Positions 22,801 through 34,700 of a stretch of DNA of 64,000 bases are shown piece after piece. The stretch spans positions 1 to 64,000 of the forward strand of contig AZLU01000037.1 of the NCBI GenBank assembly GCA_002224055.1, in the 5' to 3' direction. How positions within the stretch are numbered: the first letter of the stretch is position 1; every line of letters starts with the position of its first letter. Made by a program: the position numbers and the translations under genes. The notes below the pieces were generated by a model. The model ran no database searches. It was given only the letters and a program-made list of their open reading frames with translations, and had not been told where the DNA came from. The DNA comes from Pezizomycotina sp. ARF18 (lineage: Eukaryota; Ascomycota).

Positions 22801-25400
22801 CTCAATTGCTACAAATTCAAACGTTGGAACCAGGGCACTGAGGGGCATTCAAAGTGTTTTTAAATCTTTAAATATTAGGGGTCGGAAGCATAGTTCACAA
22901 ATAGAATTACTCTTCATCTGCCTCTCGTAACCAAAACATTAGAAGGATTCTAAAAAGATGTAAAGCAAAGCACCCCACCATATCTCCAATCACAGTCCTC
23001 CTAAAGCTTTTGAATTCTAAAACTAAGAGGATTGAAAACTGACTCAATATTACAATAGGATACCACTTGGGTTGCCTTTTTTCAATGAAATTGAAAGTTA
23101 CCCTCTCGTTAACGGGAATGATTAGGAGAATCTAAAACTGTACAATCAACACATCTCACCGTATCTTAGATTATGACAAATCGGGCATCTTTTTACTCGG
23201 GAGCTCAGAGGAATCAAAAGCTGAATTTGATTTCACGATAGGACGTTACTTGAGCAGCCATTATTGATGAAATTGAAGATCCACCCCCTCTCCAACCGGC
23301 ACGCCTAGGGAACATCAAATGTTGTACGGTAGAGCACCTCATCATATCTTCAATCGTGATAAACCTTACATTTTCGTACTTCTGGGGCTTAGGAAATCGA
23401 ATACCGTGCTTTGCTTTCAGTATTGGACACCACTTGGGTAGCCATTATTTATGAGATTCAAAGTTACTCTCTCGGTTACGAGAGACTAGCAAGAAATTCT
23501 GTAATCAGCAGAAACCTGATGCCTTAACATATAATCAACCGAAATAAAATTTGCAGCAACGAATTCAGCGCCGCTGGCTGAGTCCAGAAACGTATTCAAG
23601 ACTGCTATATGGCATGACTTAGCAACATCATTTCCGAAGGAAATGAATTTCAAACTTGCCATCTAGGAAATTAAAAATGATCAAAAAAACGGTGAGGTGT
23701 CCAACACCTATAGCCAGTCAAAACAAAGCATACCAACGTAACGAGGATACAGGGCGGACAGAATCATATACTTCTTTTCCTTGAGAGAGCTATACACGCT
23801 TCAAAACCAAGAACCCTAAGTATCTGCTCTTACCCTAACCCAACCCTAGGGTTGAAAATGACTCCTTGAAATCCTTGAAAACGGACAAAAGGATTGCCGC
23901 AAGCTTATCCGCCTCCGTGAGACGAGTCGAATGGTAGCCTTGAAGTAGCTGTGTGGTATAACCTGGGATGCATTTCGGCCATATTACAAAAAACTAATGA
24001 AGATAAACAAAAATATAGAAAAATAAAATTTGAAAATTGGCCAGAATAAGAGTGGATCAAAGCAAGCAGCAGGGCCAAAAACAAGACGTTTCCACAATCC
24101 GGGAAATGAAGGCGGTCTAAGTGGTATGCTTAGATTTTGTTCTAGTGTAGGTTGGGAATATCAATATCGTAGACGTTTGAAGTCTCCAGGACTCTCCGTC
24201 TAGGAAATTTAAATGATTCAACATCTCACCTGGTACATCTTAATACAACGAACCAAATGCATTGGACCATATTAATCAAAGAGGAAGATGGCAATGGATC
24301 GAAGTACGTGCTTAGATTTTTACTCTTCTAGTAGGTCAAGTGGCTTCAACGTCACGGAGTTCGAAATTTCTCGGAGAATCGCCATCCAGGAAGTTCATTT
24401 CCGATAAAGCACGAAACATGGTTACCCGAAGATGAAATTGTGGAAAAGAAAGGGCATTACAATGATCTGGCAGTGGAGGGGAATTGAAAAGTAACGTTAA
24501 TTAATCGTAGAGATGTATCTTGGTCTGCACGTGCACCTACCGTGCGTCGGGATATCTTCCTAGAGGTCGAGAAGTTAAGCAAATCCTCTCAGCCCTCAAT
24601 AGTTAGTCCCAAGCTCTATCGCTACAATAAAAGGCCAATACCCATGAATCGACCTGAACACAACGCGTTAAGGTTTTGCGTTTTTGTGGTCGTAGAAGGG
24701 TACTTGATACATCAGGTCATGGCAATTTTCTTTCGATGTTGATTATCGATGGGATTAAGAAAGGATGCTAGTGGGAAATAGTACATGGCATCCCAGTGCA
24801 AACTAAGCGGAGAAACAAACATAGTAAATGATACAGAAAGCCGAGCTGGGTTAAAGAATAGGCTTAGAAATGGTCCAATGGGTAAGTGGAGTATCATTTT
24901 CTATCATATTAACTAGAGCAATTGGATAAATCCCACTATTGCAGCCGCGCGGATTTTGAATAACTACACATTATGGGGCATTACAAGCCATCTCTCCGTG
25001 CAAAATAAGATCAGTTTTAGATGTAGCTCAAGCGGGCGCATCTAATCGTGGTGTTCCTTTCTTGTAGATTTCAATCTCGCTCCATAATATATTCTCTACT
25101 GCCAACGAGATTTAAGAAAAGGTCTCCGTCCAGGAAATTGATTTAACCAGACGAAAAATCATGACTTCCCAACATATAACACATCGCAGTTTAAGATACA
25201 GTACTCGATTCCTCTCAGCTAGGCGGATCAGAGTATCTATGTAACACGCTTGAAGATCGGAATCCAGCGTATTAATTCGGAGATTTGAAGTCGTTACCTG
25301 TGCAGAGCTAAAGATCAAAGAATTACTAATCAATTAATGGAGGAATCGTCACGGAGTCCTTTCATAAAGGTAGTATACTTGATCAACGGCTGGATTTACT
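19890..25400. repeat. Highly diverged tandem array, period about 182 bp, roughly 30 units
   Basis: A short anchor of the form YCTCAACATAYCTY recurs at 20066, 20251, 20437, 20601, 20777, 20957, 21142, 21332, 21507, 21692, 21871, 22057, 22237, 22421, 22605, 22789, 22973, 23154, 23337, 23522 and 23700, then with gaps at about 24041, 24224, 24590, 24783, 24976 and 25166. Nineteen consecutive steps from 20066 to 23522 average 181.9 bp (range 164-190). A second anchor resembling GTAGTTGAGGAGCCCATTTT runs in register about 95 bp later (20158, 20345, 20533, 20689, 20870 and onward). The first five units also share TTTCGTCAGTAGATGG-like and TTTTTAGCTGCCGAGGCG-like blocks. Units are very diverged. Frames are full of stops and the period is not a multiple of three, so the array looks non-coding. 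Confidence 0.7.
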
Positions 25401-25716
25401 GTAAATATATCATACAGTTATTTCATACTCAATAAGACAAAGAAAGCTACGTACGTGTACGTACTACCTAAGTAGTATACTTGGCGATACTCGTTCACGG
25501 AGGTTTGAGCTATATTGCCAAGGATCCCCAGCTCGCCAAGAAAAGCCTAAAATATTTTCGCCGACTGCACTATCCACATTCGCTATTGCCGGTGGGAAGC
25601 CTAAAAAAAATAGTAATTAAAATTTTTTTCATGTTCCTTGCCTTCCCTTTCCCCACGATTCCTCTTCAAACAACAAAAAGGAGAGGCTTTCCTCGACCAC
25701 TGGGCCCTTTCCCTTC

Positions 25717-25743
25717 AACTCCAACTCCAACTCCAACTCTAAC
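25717..25743. repeat. Hexanucleotide (CTCCAA) repeat
   Basis: About four copies of a CTCCAA unit in the presumed 5' leader of SHR3. Part of a wider C/T-rich stretch preceding the start codon. Confidence 0.7.
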
Positions 25744-25809
25744 TTCCTCAACTTTCCCTCAAATTAGACCACTATCACGGACCTATAGAACGACGACGAG
25801 GTCGCTATC

Positions 25810-26559
25810 ATGCTCGGCTCAAACTCATTCGCGACTTACCTCATAGTGGGGCGTAAGTAGACCCCTCCTCATTCCCACAATTTCGCACGTGCACTTCCGT
25901 CAACATCACGACATCGCCTCTTCTTCTTCTCCTCCCTTCTCAACTCTCCTCAGCGGTCTTCCTCTTGCTAACACCCAGCCTTTCTCACCTTAGCAACCTG
26001 CTTCCTCCTCGGCATCCTCTTCACCAACTGGCCCTACGACTTCGCCCTCCTCTGGAACTCCTCCCCGATCTCCGAATCCATGCTCGCCTCCGTCGAAGAC
26101 CACTACTCCATCCTCTACAACTCCCCACCCTTAATCTCACACGTCCTCCACTTTCTAATCCTCATCGGAATATCCGGCTTCATCATAAAGCTCTACAAGC
26201 CCTCCGAGTCGAACGCCCTCTTCGACGGCGCGAGCCTCGTGCTGTACATGATCGCGGTCGTGATGTACGGTACCAACATCCTCAAGGGGTTTATGGCGAT
26301 CGACGCGAGGGATTATGGAACTGAAGTCCCCAGGACGGATAGTCTGCAGGTTGTCGCTGCGACGAATACGATCTGTGCGCTTGTGCTTGTTGGTGTTCTT
26401 ACGCTGCAGGCGGGGCAGTGGTACGCTGAGAAGAAGGAGAGGAGGAGCGGGAGAGGTTCGAGAGGAGGAGAGGGATAAAGGTGACACCGCAGCGACGGGA
26501 AGGTTAAGAAGGACGTCAAGGCGGGTAGCAACGGGAAGGGGAAGAAGAAGAACCAGTAG
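25810..26559 (+). CDS. Shr3 family ER packaging chaperone for amino-acid permeases
   Basis: Shr3 is a polytopic ER protein that keeps amino-acid permeases folded and helps load them into COPII vesicles. Exon 1 (25810-25852) encodes MLGSNSFATYLIVG. A 141-bp intron (25853-25993, donor GTAAGT, acceptor TTAG) joins in phase to TCFLLGILFTNWPYDFALLW. Further family motifs are YSILYNSPPLISHVLHFLIL, LYKPSESNALFDGASLVLY, MIAVVMYGTNILKGF and ICALVLVGVLTLQAGQWYAE, giving four membrane segments. The charged cytosolic tail (Glu/Arg-rich, then Lys/Gly-rich, ending KGKKKNQ) is split by two single-base shifts near 26460 and 26505, after which the tail resumes. Length about 200 residues, as expected. The start is supported by the conserved GSNSFAT N-terminus. 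Confidence 0.9.
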
Positions 26560-29500
26560 AGCTGGTTGTTTTCTTGGGTGAAACTTTACATCTGTGGGCA
26601 TATTACGGGGTTCGTCTTGGCGGGGATATACGACACCTATTTCTGTGGACGTTACGTTTGTGGATGGCTTTTAACTTGACTGTCGGGAGGTTGGTCATTG
26701 TTCTTCTGAAATATAGATACCTGGATATCGTTAAAAGGCTTTGAGTTAAATGCACGCTTATTGGGATACCCAGTTTGCTGGTTTTTTTTGATGGACTGTT
26801 TGTATCTTTTTTGAATGCATACACCAATAACGACTTATCATCTGGGCCTTTACGATCTTCCAATCATTAAGGAATTAGAATACCAAAGTAACGTCGTGAT
26901 TTATTTTAGCATCGAATGACGGTAGAGAAAGAAAAGAAAGGGGGAGTGGATGTGGAGGGTTTGGTTTTTTTTTTTATATATATAGTGTTAGGATCGTGAA
27001 CGTAGATTCCCTATAGTAGTATCATTGATAAAGAATTGCTCTGATTGCGGTCTATATTCTGTTTTATTTTCGGGCCACGCACTGCCATTTTAGAAATCAT
27101 AAATCATCGATAATGATCCTCTAAGCTTCAAATTATATTTTTTCATCTTCACCCTCTAGACAAACTGTTTCCTCCTCACAAACTGACAATCTACAAATAT
27201 CTGAACCAAACAAACCACCAAACCAACACAAAGTCTCATTCACGATACTACCCAATAACTCACAGAACAGGCTTCTTCATTCGTCTCTTTACTGGTACGG
27301 TGCTTCGAAATACTCAGTCAAACAGTATTTTGCTTCGACCAACCTCACCCAACCAACCACGACATCGATTTGGATCTTTGTGGTATGAGCCACTTCGGGA
27401 ATGAAACAGGACCTCGAATACGCCTTCAAAATCTATGTATGAAGTCCGGTTTGTGGAATCTGTTACTTTCGAGTCATACACCTCGGGACTAAACTACCAG
27501 AGCCGCACACTTCAACCCTCAAGCGGGTTCACGGATGTTTCCGACGAGGATGAAAGCGTTTTCTCAGGGAAGAGCCGAGGCACGCGGGTCTACTTACCAG
27601 GTTAACTCACTCCACGGCGACACATTTGACCGCCCTTGGGAAAAGGTGGGGGAGGAGGGATTTTGAGTCAGGCAAGTCACTTCACATTGGGAGCGTTGCA
27701 GCTTCAACCTCAGCGTAATAAACCCAAAGGAGGAATACGGCAATTTCACCTCTTTTTCAGTGTCCTCAAATAGTCACTTTGCGAGATAAGGGTATCAATT
27801 ACGATTTTGAGCCAAGTTACAACCGTTTCTCGATTTGTAATGTCGAGTCTCCGTGCTTTTGGTCCCCTACTTACGTTCCACTTTTTTTGTCTGTTCTTAT
27901 CAAGCTAAGGTTTTCACAGGGCTGCATATCGCGATGCAGGATACGCACATTCGAAGAGTAATCCTTCAACGGATATTGGACTACTTGCCGAGAATCCCTG
28001 CAGAATTGTCGAGATATCATTGGAAAAGCGATAAAAACGGGCTTTTAAAATATCCCAAAGAGCTTAGGCTGGGCGCCCGTTGTGGGTCTGCTCATTCCTT
28101 CGGCGCCGAAAGAAAAAAAAGGCTCTTCGCACCAGTCGATTTTTGAAGGCTCTTTTTTCTTTCCATCAACGAAGAGTCATAACAACGACGCATCAAACAT
28201 TGCGTTTCCCCTCGTTTGCTTTTGGATATCGTTGCGACGATAGCGATTGGGGTTTGCATTGCGTCTCGCGGTCGGAGCGTCGGGGGTTATGCAAGGCTGG
28301 CAGGCCATGGCAGCAAGCGACTGCACATCACCCACAAACTTTTTTCGACGAGGGAGTGCTCTTCGGGTACCTTTCCAACTGGAGGAAGCCCTACGCCAGC
28401 TTCATATGTATAATTGTGGGGGCTATTATTTTTCACCCTTAACACGATATAGTATTATGGCTCGGGCCCGACTAAAATCCGCCAAACACCGAACAGTAGA
28501 ATCTCAACAATTAAACGACGGAAATGGGTAATTGCTTTGAAATACCGTTGCATCTAATTTTCGATTTTACCGATTAGCAACGAAACATTACCACTTATTG
28601 CCACGGCAGCTGAATTCCGAACAAAAGCGCAGAGCTGCACGTGGGCTTCTTCTTCTTTTGTGGAACGATTGTTCTAGCCTTCTAGGACTTGGATCAAATA
28701 ATTAATCTCAGACCCCCTTCGGCATCCCCATGGATCTCAGATTTAAGGAAAGCTTTCGGTGACAGGACATGGTTGCCGCCTACCTGGCTGGCATTGACGA
28801 ACCCTCTTCTGAAACGCCTGAGATTTTTACGACAAAGAATGCCCTGCAAAAGCCTGTTCGGAGTTTATGTCATTCTTGGATATTCTGGAAAAGAGGAGTT
28901 TCCAAGACTGGCCAGCGCGCAAATTGCGTGTAATCTGAGCATCGCTTGTTTTTTTTCTTTCTAAGACAGAAGGCGGAAGGCGGCTTTGTGTTTAGCCTGA
29001 TCAACCCTGGCTCCGAAGAGAAAATCCTCCTGGAAAATTCTGTTCCGTTTTCTGTGAGCTTCCTGTTTCAATCATGGAAAACCAAGCCGTGCTATTCCAC
29101 AGCTAGTGACATGCCGTGTTATACTAACGACTTGAAAATTCTCATTCGAAGATTTGAAGCTACTCTTGACTAACAAGTACTTTAAATATTAGCGTTCACG
29201 TTTAGGGGAATTCAGAAAGAAAAAAAAAAATCATGGAAGGAATTATCTCGATCTCCCTAGGTTCGGTTTTTACGACTTCTGATTTTGGAAATCTCTATTC
29301 GCGACCGTCTGTCTTTACTTTTTACACGCCCGCCTAGTTTTCTCTCGATACCAGGGGTTTCGTATGAGGCAGGCATTGGCAAAGAAAGAATATAAAAGAA
29401 AGAATTAGAATAGAAAAAGTGGTCCAAGCTTCTAAAACAGCCCCCAAAGCCCAGAAATACCCATTACATTACTTTTACGCTAAAAATGGTGCTTGTTCAC

Positions 29501-30300
29501 AGGGAACATCGTTGCACCGAATAGCCAGGTGAGAGGTACTGGCGGGCGCATCAGCTTCAACTCCCGAAGGTGGATTTTTTCTTTTGGAGAGCAAACCTGA
29601 CTTTCATAGAGAGGGACTTTTGAGATCCATCGTTTTACGAAAGACTTTTGTGTGATTGGGTGGGAGTATCAGAAGTTACTTTTTTTTTTTCATGCGAGTT
29701 CTTTTTGAGGACACGGCGGGACTCGCAGTTTCTCTTCGAATTCTTTTTTGAGCGCTTTTCTCTTTGCTAGAAACGGTTCTACGTTCGTCGTCGTCTCCTT
29801 GGGTGGTGGAGACGCAAGCCTGGCCGGATAACACGGCTATGTTTTTTTCTCTTCGTATACCGTCTACAGAATTGGTTAATGGCCACCAAACCAAACCGCA
29901 AACCACAAACTTATTTCAATTTGAGAGCTCATTTTCGCAAGCCATTTGCGAGATCTTGTTAGGAGCTGCAATTTGCTGCAATGTGATATGAGATTGGGGA
30001 GCCGCGCACGGTTGTTTATGAGACTGATGAGACCCCCGTCACCCGTGTTAAGAATCGAAGGGTCCGTTTGGGGCTTTGGTAACAGCTATTTTAGTCCTTT
30101 GGGTATTTGCATTTTTTTTTGGGCAGACCGTGCATCGATTCGCTCGACCAGGGGGTAAGAGGTATACAAAACTTGAGATGCTACAAAGAAAGATAAAGTA
30201 TCTTCCTATTTTTATTCGCGAAAGGGAAAGAGGTAAAAATAAGGGGACTTTTTTTTTTATTAATTCTTTAAATCCTCATATCAGGAGGGAGGAGAAAGAT
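26560..30300. other. About 3.7 kb without a recognisable gene
   Basis: Contains the SHR3 3' region (AT-rich, poly-T near 26970). Further on are unrelated short open frames, the longest about 120 codons near 28080-28442 and of random-looking composition. No domain or RNA gene recognised. Confidence 0.5.
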
Positions 30301-30638
30301 TCGATAAATCTCTTTTTCTTATAGTTATTCTGCTTTGCTCTTATTCTTCTCTTTTCAATTCTCTTCTTTTCATTTCTTCAATTCATTCAATCCTTTCCAA
30401 AAATCACGATCATTTGTTCTTTTCATTTTGACATTTTCCTTCTACGCTATCTACCTATCTATCCATCCTCCCGGATCAACACCTCTTTTCGATAAAAAAA
30501 CTGCTGCTTTAGTGGTGAGATCATCGATCTACAGAAAATACCCTTCTTGTTAAACGAAGAGGAAGAAGCAACGACAATCGCTCTTTTGCTCCACCTTGAC
30601 TCAGGGAAGCATTCGCATCGTTTCGATTATTTCTACAA

Positions 30639-30669
<31 letters not shown>

Positions 30670-31216
30670 TAAAAACAATTTACAATCCCGAACGGACAAT
30701 ATATAAAGGCGCTGGAGTTTTAAACCCTCGAACGAACCTCCGTCTTCCGTGATTTTTGAGAGTCATAAATTCGGATTAGGATATTCTTTTCTTTCTTTTT
30801 TTTGCGGTGCATTTAGTGGGCCGTCCTCGTTTCCGTGTTTTTCCCTCTTCTCTTTTTTCTATCGACCGACAGACACCCAGATCTCTTGGGGACCTAGTGA
30901 GTGAACTACTTTATCCTTATCCAATCGGCATTCGAACTTGCATTACTGTACCCTCGCCCTTTCTGCCTTCTGCCCTCTTTTCTTTTCTGCTGTTGGCTTT
31001 TTTTTTCTCGCCCCCCACATACAGAAAGAGGAAACAAGCATTTCTCCTTATAGAGCGGAGGGAGGTTCCTCATTACAACATTTAGTTCTTTTTGTGAGAC
31101 ATTTAAAGAAGCTGCAGCTGTTGTATTTATTTCGCTTCTGGTTTTTTTTTTTTTTTTTTTTTTATATTGCTCACTTGCATTCGCAGGCAGTCGGATTTGT
31201 TTCCCACTGGTGTTCC

Positions 31217-31256
<40 letters not shown>

Positions 31257-31700
31257 TTAATTATAAATCCAATTTTATTTCCATTGCTTGCTGTTTGTTT
31301 GTTTGTTATCGTGGATATTTATTTTATTATTTTTATATTTAAATATTTCTGTTTCTTCTTCACGATCTATTTCTCACGACTTGTCTTGACCTCTTCAATT
31401 CCTTCCTTTCTACCTATCTTCTTTCTAACGAACTTCAAACGCCAACCAACACAACAGTTTTCTACAGGCCTAGGTTTTCTCCAAATTAATAACACTCAAA
31501 TCATACGACATACAACAGATCTTCACGTTTATTTTTACGAGGACCAGAGAAAACCCGACAAATGATACCCTGACAGCCCTTTTCTCTGCGTTATTTTTTA
31601 TTTATTTTTTTTTATTTATAGAAGCGAATACGATCGTACAACTTATCTCTCTTACCTCACACCTATCATCATCCCTGAGCTATAGCGATAAACCGCAACC
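30301..31700 (+). promoter_or_regulatory. T/C-rich promoter and long leader of the ABC transporter
   Basis: The plus strand is strongly pyrimidine-rich, with T-runs at about 30641-30663, 31141-31163 and 31236-31254. A candidate TATA element, TATATAAAG, lies at 30699-30708 about 1 kb upstream of the ATG at 31701. If it is used, the 5' leader would be close to 0.97 kb and would contain several upstream ATGs, or else an intron. The ATG sits in a good context (CAACCATGG). Long open frames here are low-complexity Phe/Leu/Ser translations of the T/C tract and are not taken as genes. Confidence 0.45.
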
Positions 31701-34700
31701 ATGGAGAAGGCAACATTGCCGCCGGATCCCATCGCCGCCGCGGCCTCGACGGAGACATCGCAACCTACCGCGACGGCGCAAACGTCCTCGCGCTCCTCCT
31801 CCGACGTCGCCGCCGCTGAAATCGAGAAGCAACGGCTACCTATGCTACCACAACCCGAAAACACGGCGGCCGATAAATACGACGAAAAGGATGCGGAAGA
31901 CGGGCGCGTCTCACGAAAAAGCAAAAGAGGAAAGAAAAAGAGAAGCGCGTGGGGAAACCGTGGTACAAGAGGAATCCGCTGAAGATGAAGGTCCCGCCGC
32001 CGGTACCGACGGAGAGGGTCATGAGTAAGGAGAAGACGAGTAGCTATTTTAGCCAGCTTACTTTTATGTGGATTACTGGGTTTATGAACGTGAGTTTTTT
32101 TTTTTTTTTTTATACCTTTCGTGGTCTTTTTTTTTTTTTTCTTTTCCTTTTTTCTTTTCCTTATGTTTTTGGGGGTTGTGGTTCGGGGGGGGGGGGGAGG
32201 TATTTTATTGAGGTGGTGGTGATCCGGGGAGCTTTTTTGGTGGTTGGGGTGCGGAGCTGTTTTTGTGCTGAGGATCATCAATTAGTGTGGAAGATAGCTA
32301 ACAATTGATTGTCGTGTGATATTATATTAGGTCGGCTACAATCGCCCCCTCGAGCTAAACGACATCCCCCTCCTCCCCGAGCAGCGCCGCACCGCGGCAT
32401 AACTTCCCGCCTGACCGCAGACTTCAAGCGCCGCGCCGCCCGCGGCGACAAAAACCCCTCCTCTTCGCCATGAACAGCACCTTCAAAAAGGAATTCTGGT
32501 TCGGAGGCTGCTGCCGCCTCATCGCCGACGTATCCCTCGTCATGTCGCCCTTCCTCTTAAAGTACCTCATCCGCTTCGCCGTGAAAGCGTACTACGGCCG
32601 CAGCGAGGGCGTCGGAAAGGAGTCGCGTTAGCGGTCGGGATTACGCTTATACAGGGCTTGCGAATAGCTGTATTAACCAGTTCTTTTACAGGGGATGGTT
32701 ACGGGGGTCAGGCGAGGGCTGCGCTTATTAGTATGATATATGCGAAGAGCCAGGTTATTTCCAGCCGCGCAAGGGCGGAGGTCCGAATCTTTCGCCGGAG
32801 GAGAAAGCCAAACGGGAGAAGAAAGCCGCGAAGATGAATAAAGGCCAAAAAGGCCCGCGGACGGCGTCAACGGCTGGCCGAACGGGAAAGTCGTCAATCT
32901 TATGGGGACTGATACGTACCGTATCGACCAGGCGACGGGTTGGTGCCATTTACTGTGGACGAGCCCGATATTGGTTATCATCACGCTGATTATCTTGTTG
33001 GTTAACTTGAGTTACTCTGCCCTCGCGGGTTTCGGGTTGTTGATCGTCATGACGCCATTTATTACGTGGGTTATTAAGATCCTCGCGAGGCGGAGGGCGG
33101 CGATGAACAAGATTACGGATAAACGGGTCGGTCTCACGCAGGAAATCCTCCAGGGCGTACGGTTCGTGAAGTACTTCGCCTGGGAAGAGCCGTTTCTGGA
33201 GGAGCTACAAAGGCTACGGAAGCGGGAAGTACGCGCGATCCAGTTCTTACTGGGCGTTAGGTCTGCGGTTAATGCGGTTTCGATGAGCTTACCGGTCTTC
33301 GCTAGCATCCTTTCGTTCGTGTGTTACTCGTACACGCATCCCGCTTTGGACCCCGCTAGTATCTTTTCGAGTTTGGCGCTGTTCAATGCGCTGCGATTGC
33401 CGTTAAATTTCTTACCGGTTGTTATCGCGCAGAGTATCGACGCGTACGTTTCCATCGGGCGTATTCAAGATTACTTACTCGCGGAGGAGGATGAGGATAA
33501 ACCGCCTGTGGAAGAGGATATGAAAGAAGCGTTTCTGTTGGAGGACGCGAGCTTCACGTGGGAAGTTGCGGAGAAACCGGCGTCGAAGAAGGATAAAGAC
33601 CCCAAGAAAGATAAGGAGAAGGAAAAAGGAAAGCCGCGGAGGAGAAAGAAAACGCGAAGGAGAAGAGGAAGGATGCTGCGCCGTTCCATTTGGAGAAAAT
33701 CAACCTTGCGATTCAACGGAACGAGTTACTCGCCGTCGTCGGGTCCGTCGGTTCTGGAAAATCCTCGTTGCTGGCTGCGCTTGCGGGAGATATGCGACGG
33801 ACGGAAGGAAGTGTTAGGCAAGGAGCTAATATGGCTTACTGTCCGCAGTACGCGTGGATCCAGAACGCTACGGTAAAGGACAACATCGTCTTCGGCCGCG
33901 ACTTCAAGGAAGAATGGTACGACAAAGTCGTCGACGCCTGCGCCCTCCGCCCGGATCTGGAAATGCTCCCCTCGGGCGATATGACGGAGATCGGCGAGCG
34001 CGGAATTACGGTATCCGGAGGCCAGAAGCAGCGCCTTAACATCGCGAGGGCGATATACTTCGACGCGGATATCGTGCTTCTTGATGACCCGTTGAGTGCT
34101 GTTGATGCGCACGTCGGACGGCATATTTTCAACGAGGCGATCTGCGGATTACTCAAGGAGAAGTGCCGTGTATTGGCGACGCATCAACTCCACGTTCTAT
34201 CTCGGTGCGATAGGATCGTCTGGATGAAAGACGGCAGGATCGAAGACGTCGGAACCTTCGACGAACTGATGAAAAACAACGAAGGTTTCGCGCACATGAT
34301 GGCTACAACATCAGAAGAGGAAGAAGAACCGTCGGAGAAGAAGAATGAAGTCGACGGCGAAGATGAAGAGGAGGAAGAGAAGAAGGAAGAGAAGAAACCG
34401 GCTGTTAAAGGCGCCGCGCTGATGCAGGCGGAAGAGCGGGCGGTCAAGAGCGTCCCCTTCAGCGTTTACGTCGCGTACGTTAGGGCTAGCGGTACGATTC
34501 TTAATGCGCCCGGATTGGTGCTGCTGCTGTGTGTTTCCCAGGTGGCGAATATTATGAATACGATGTGGTTGAGTTGGTGACGAGTCATAAGTACCCGCTG
34601 AGAATAAGGTCTACGTAAGTAACGAAATTCTCCATTTCAGTCTGTCCCTTACACAATTCCTTTTTCAGTGATACGATGTGTTTTGTACTAAACGTGGAGA

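Noticed and set aside
23831-23858. Telomere-like CCCTAACCCAACCCTAGGG
   Set aside because: Only two or three imperfect units in the middle of the 182-bp array; too short to call an interstitial telomere.
30938-31565. Plus-strand frames of over 130 codons, Phe- and Ser-rich
   Set aside because: Translations of T/C-rich leader sequence with poly-T runs; no protein-like motif.
31652-32281. 209-codon minus-strand frame
   Set aside because: Antisense to exon 1 and intron 1 of the ABC transporter; Lys-rich part comes from poly-T in the intron.
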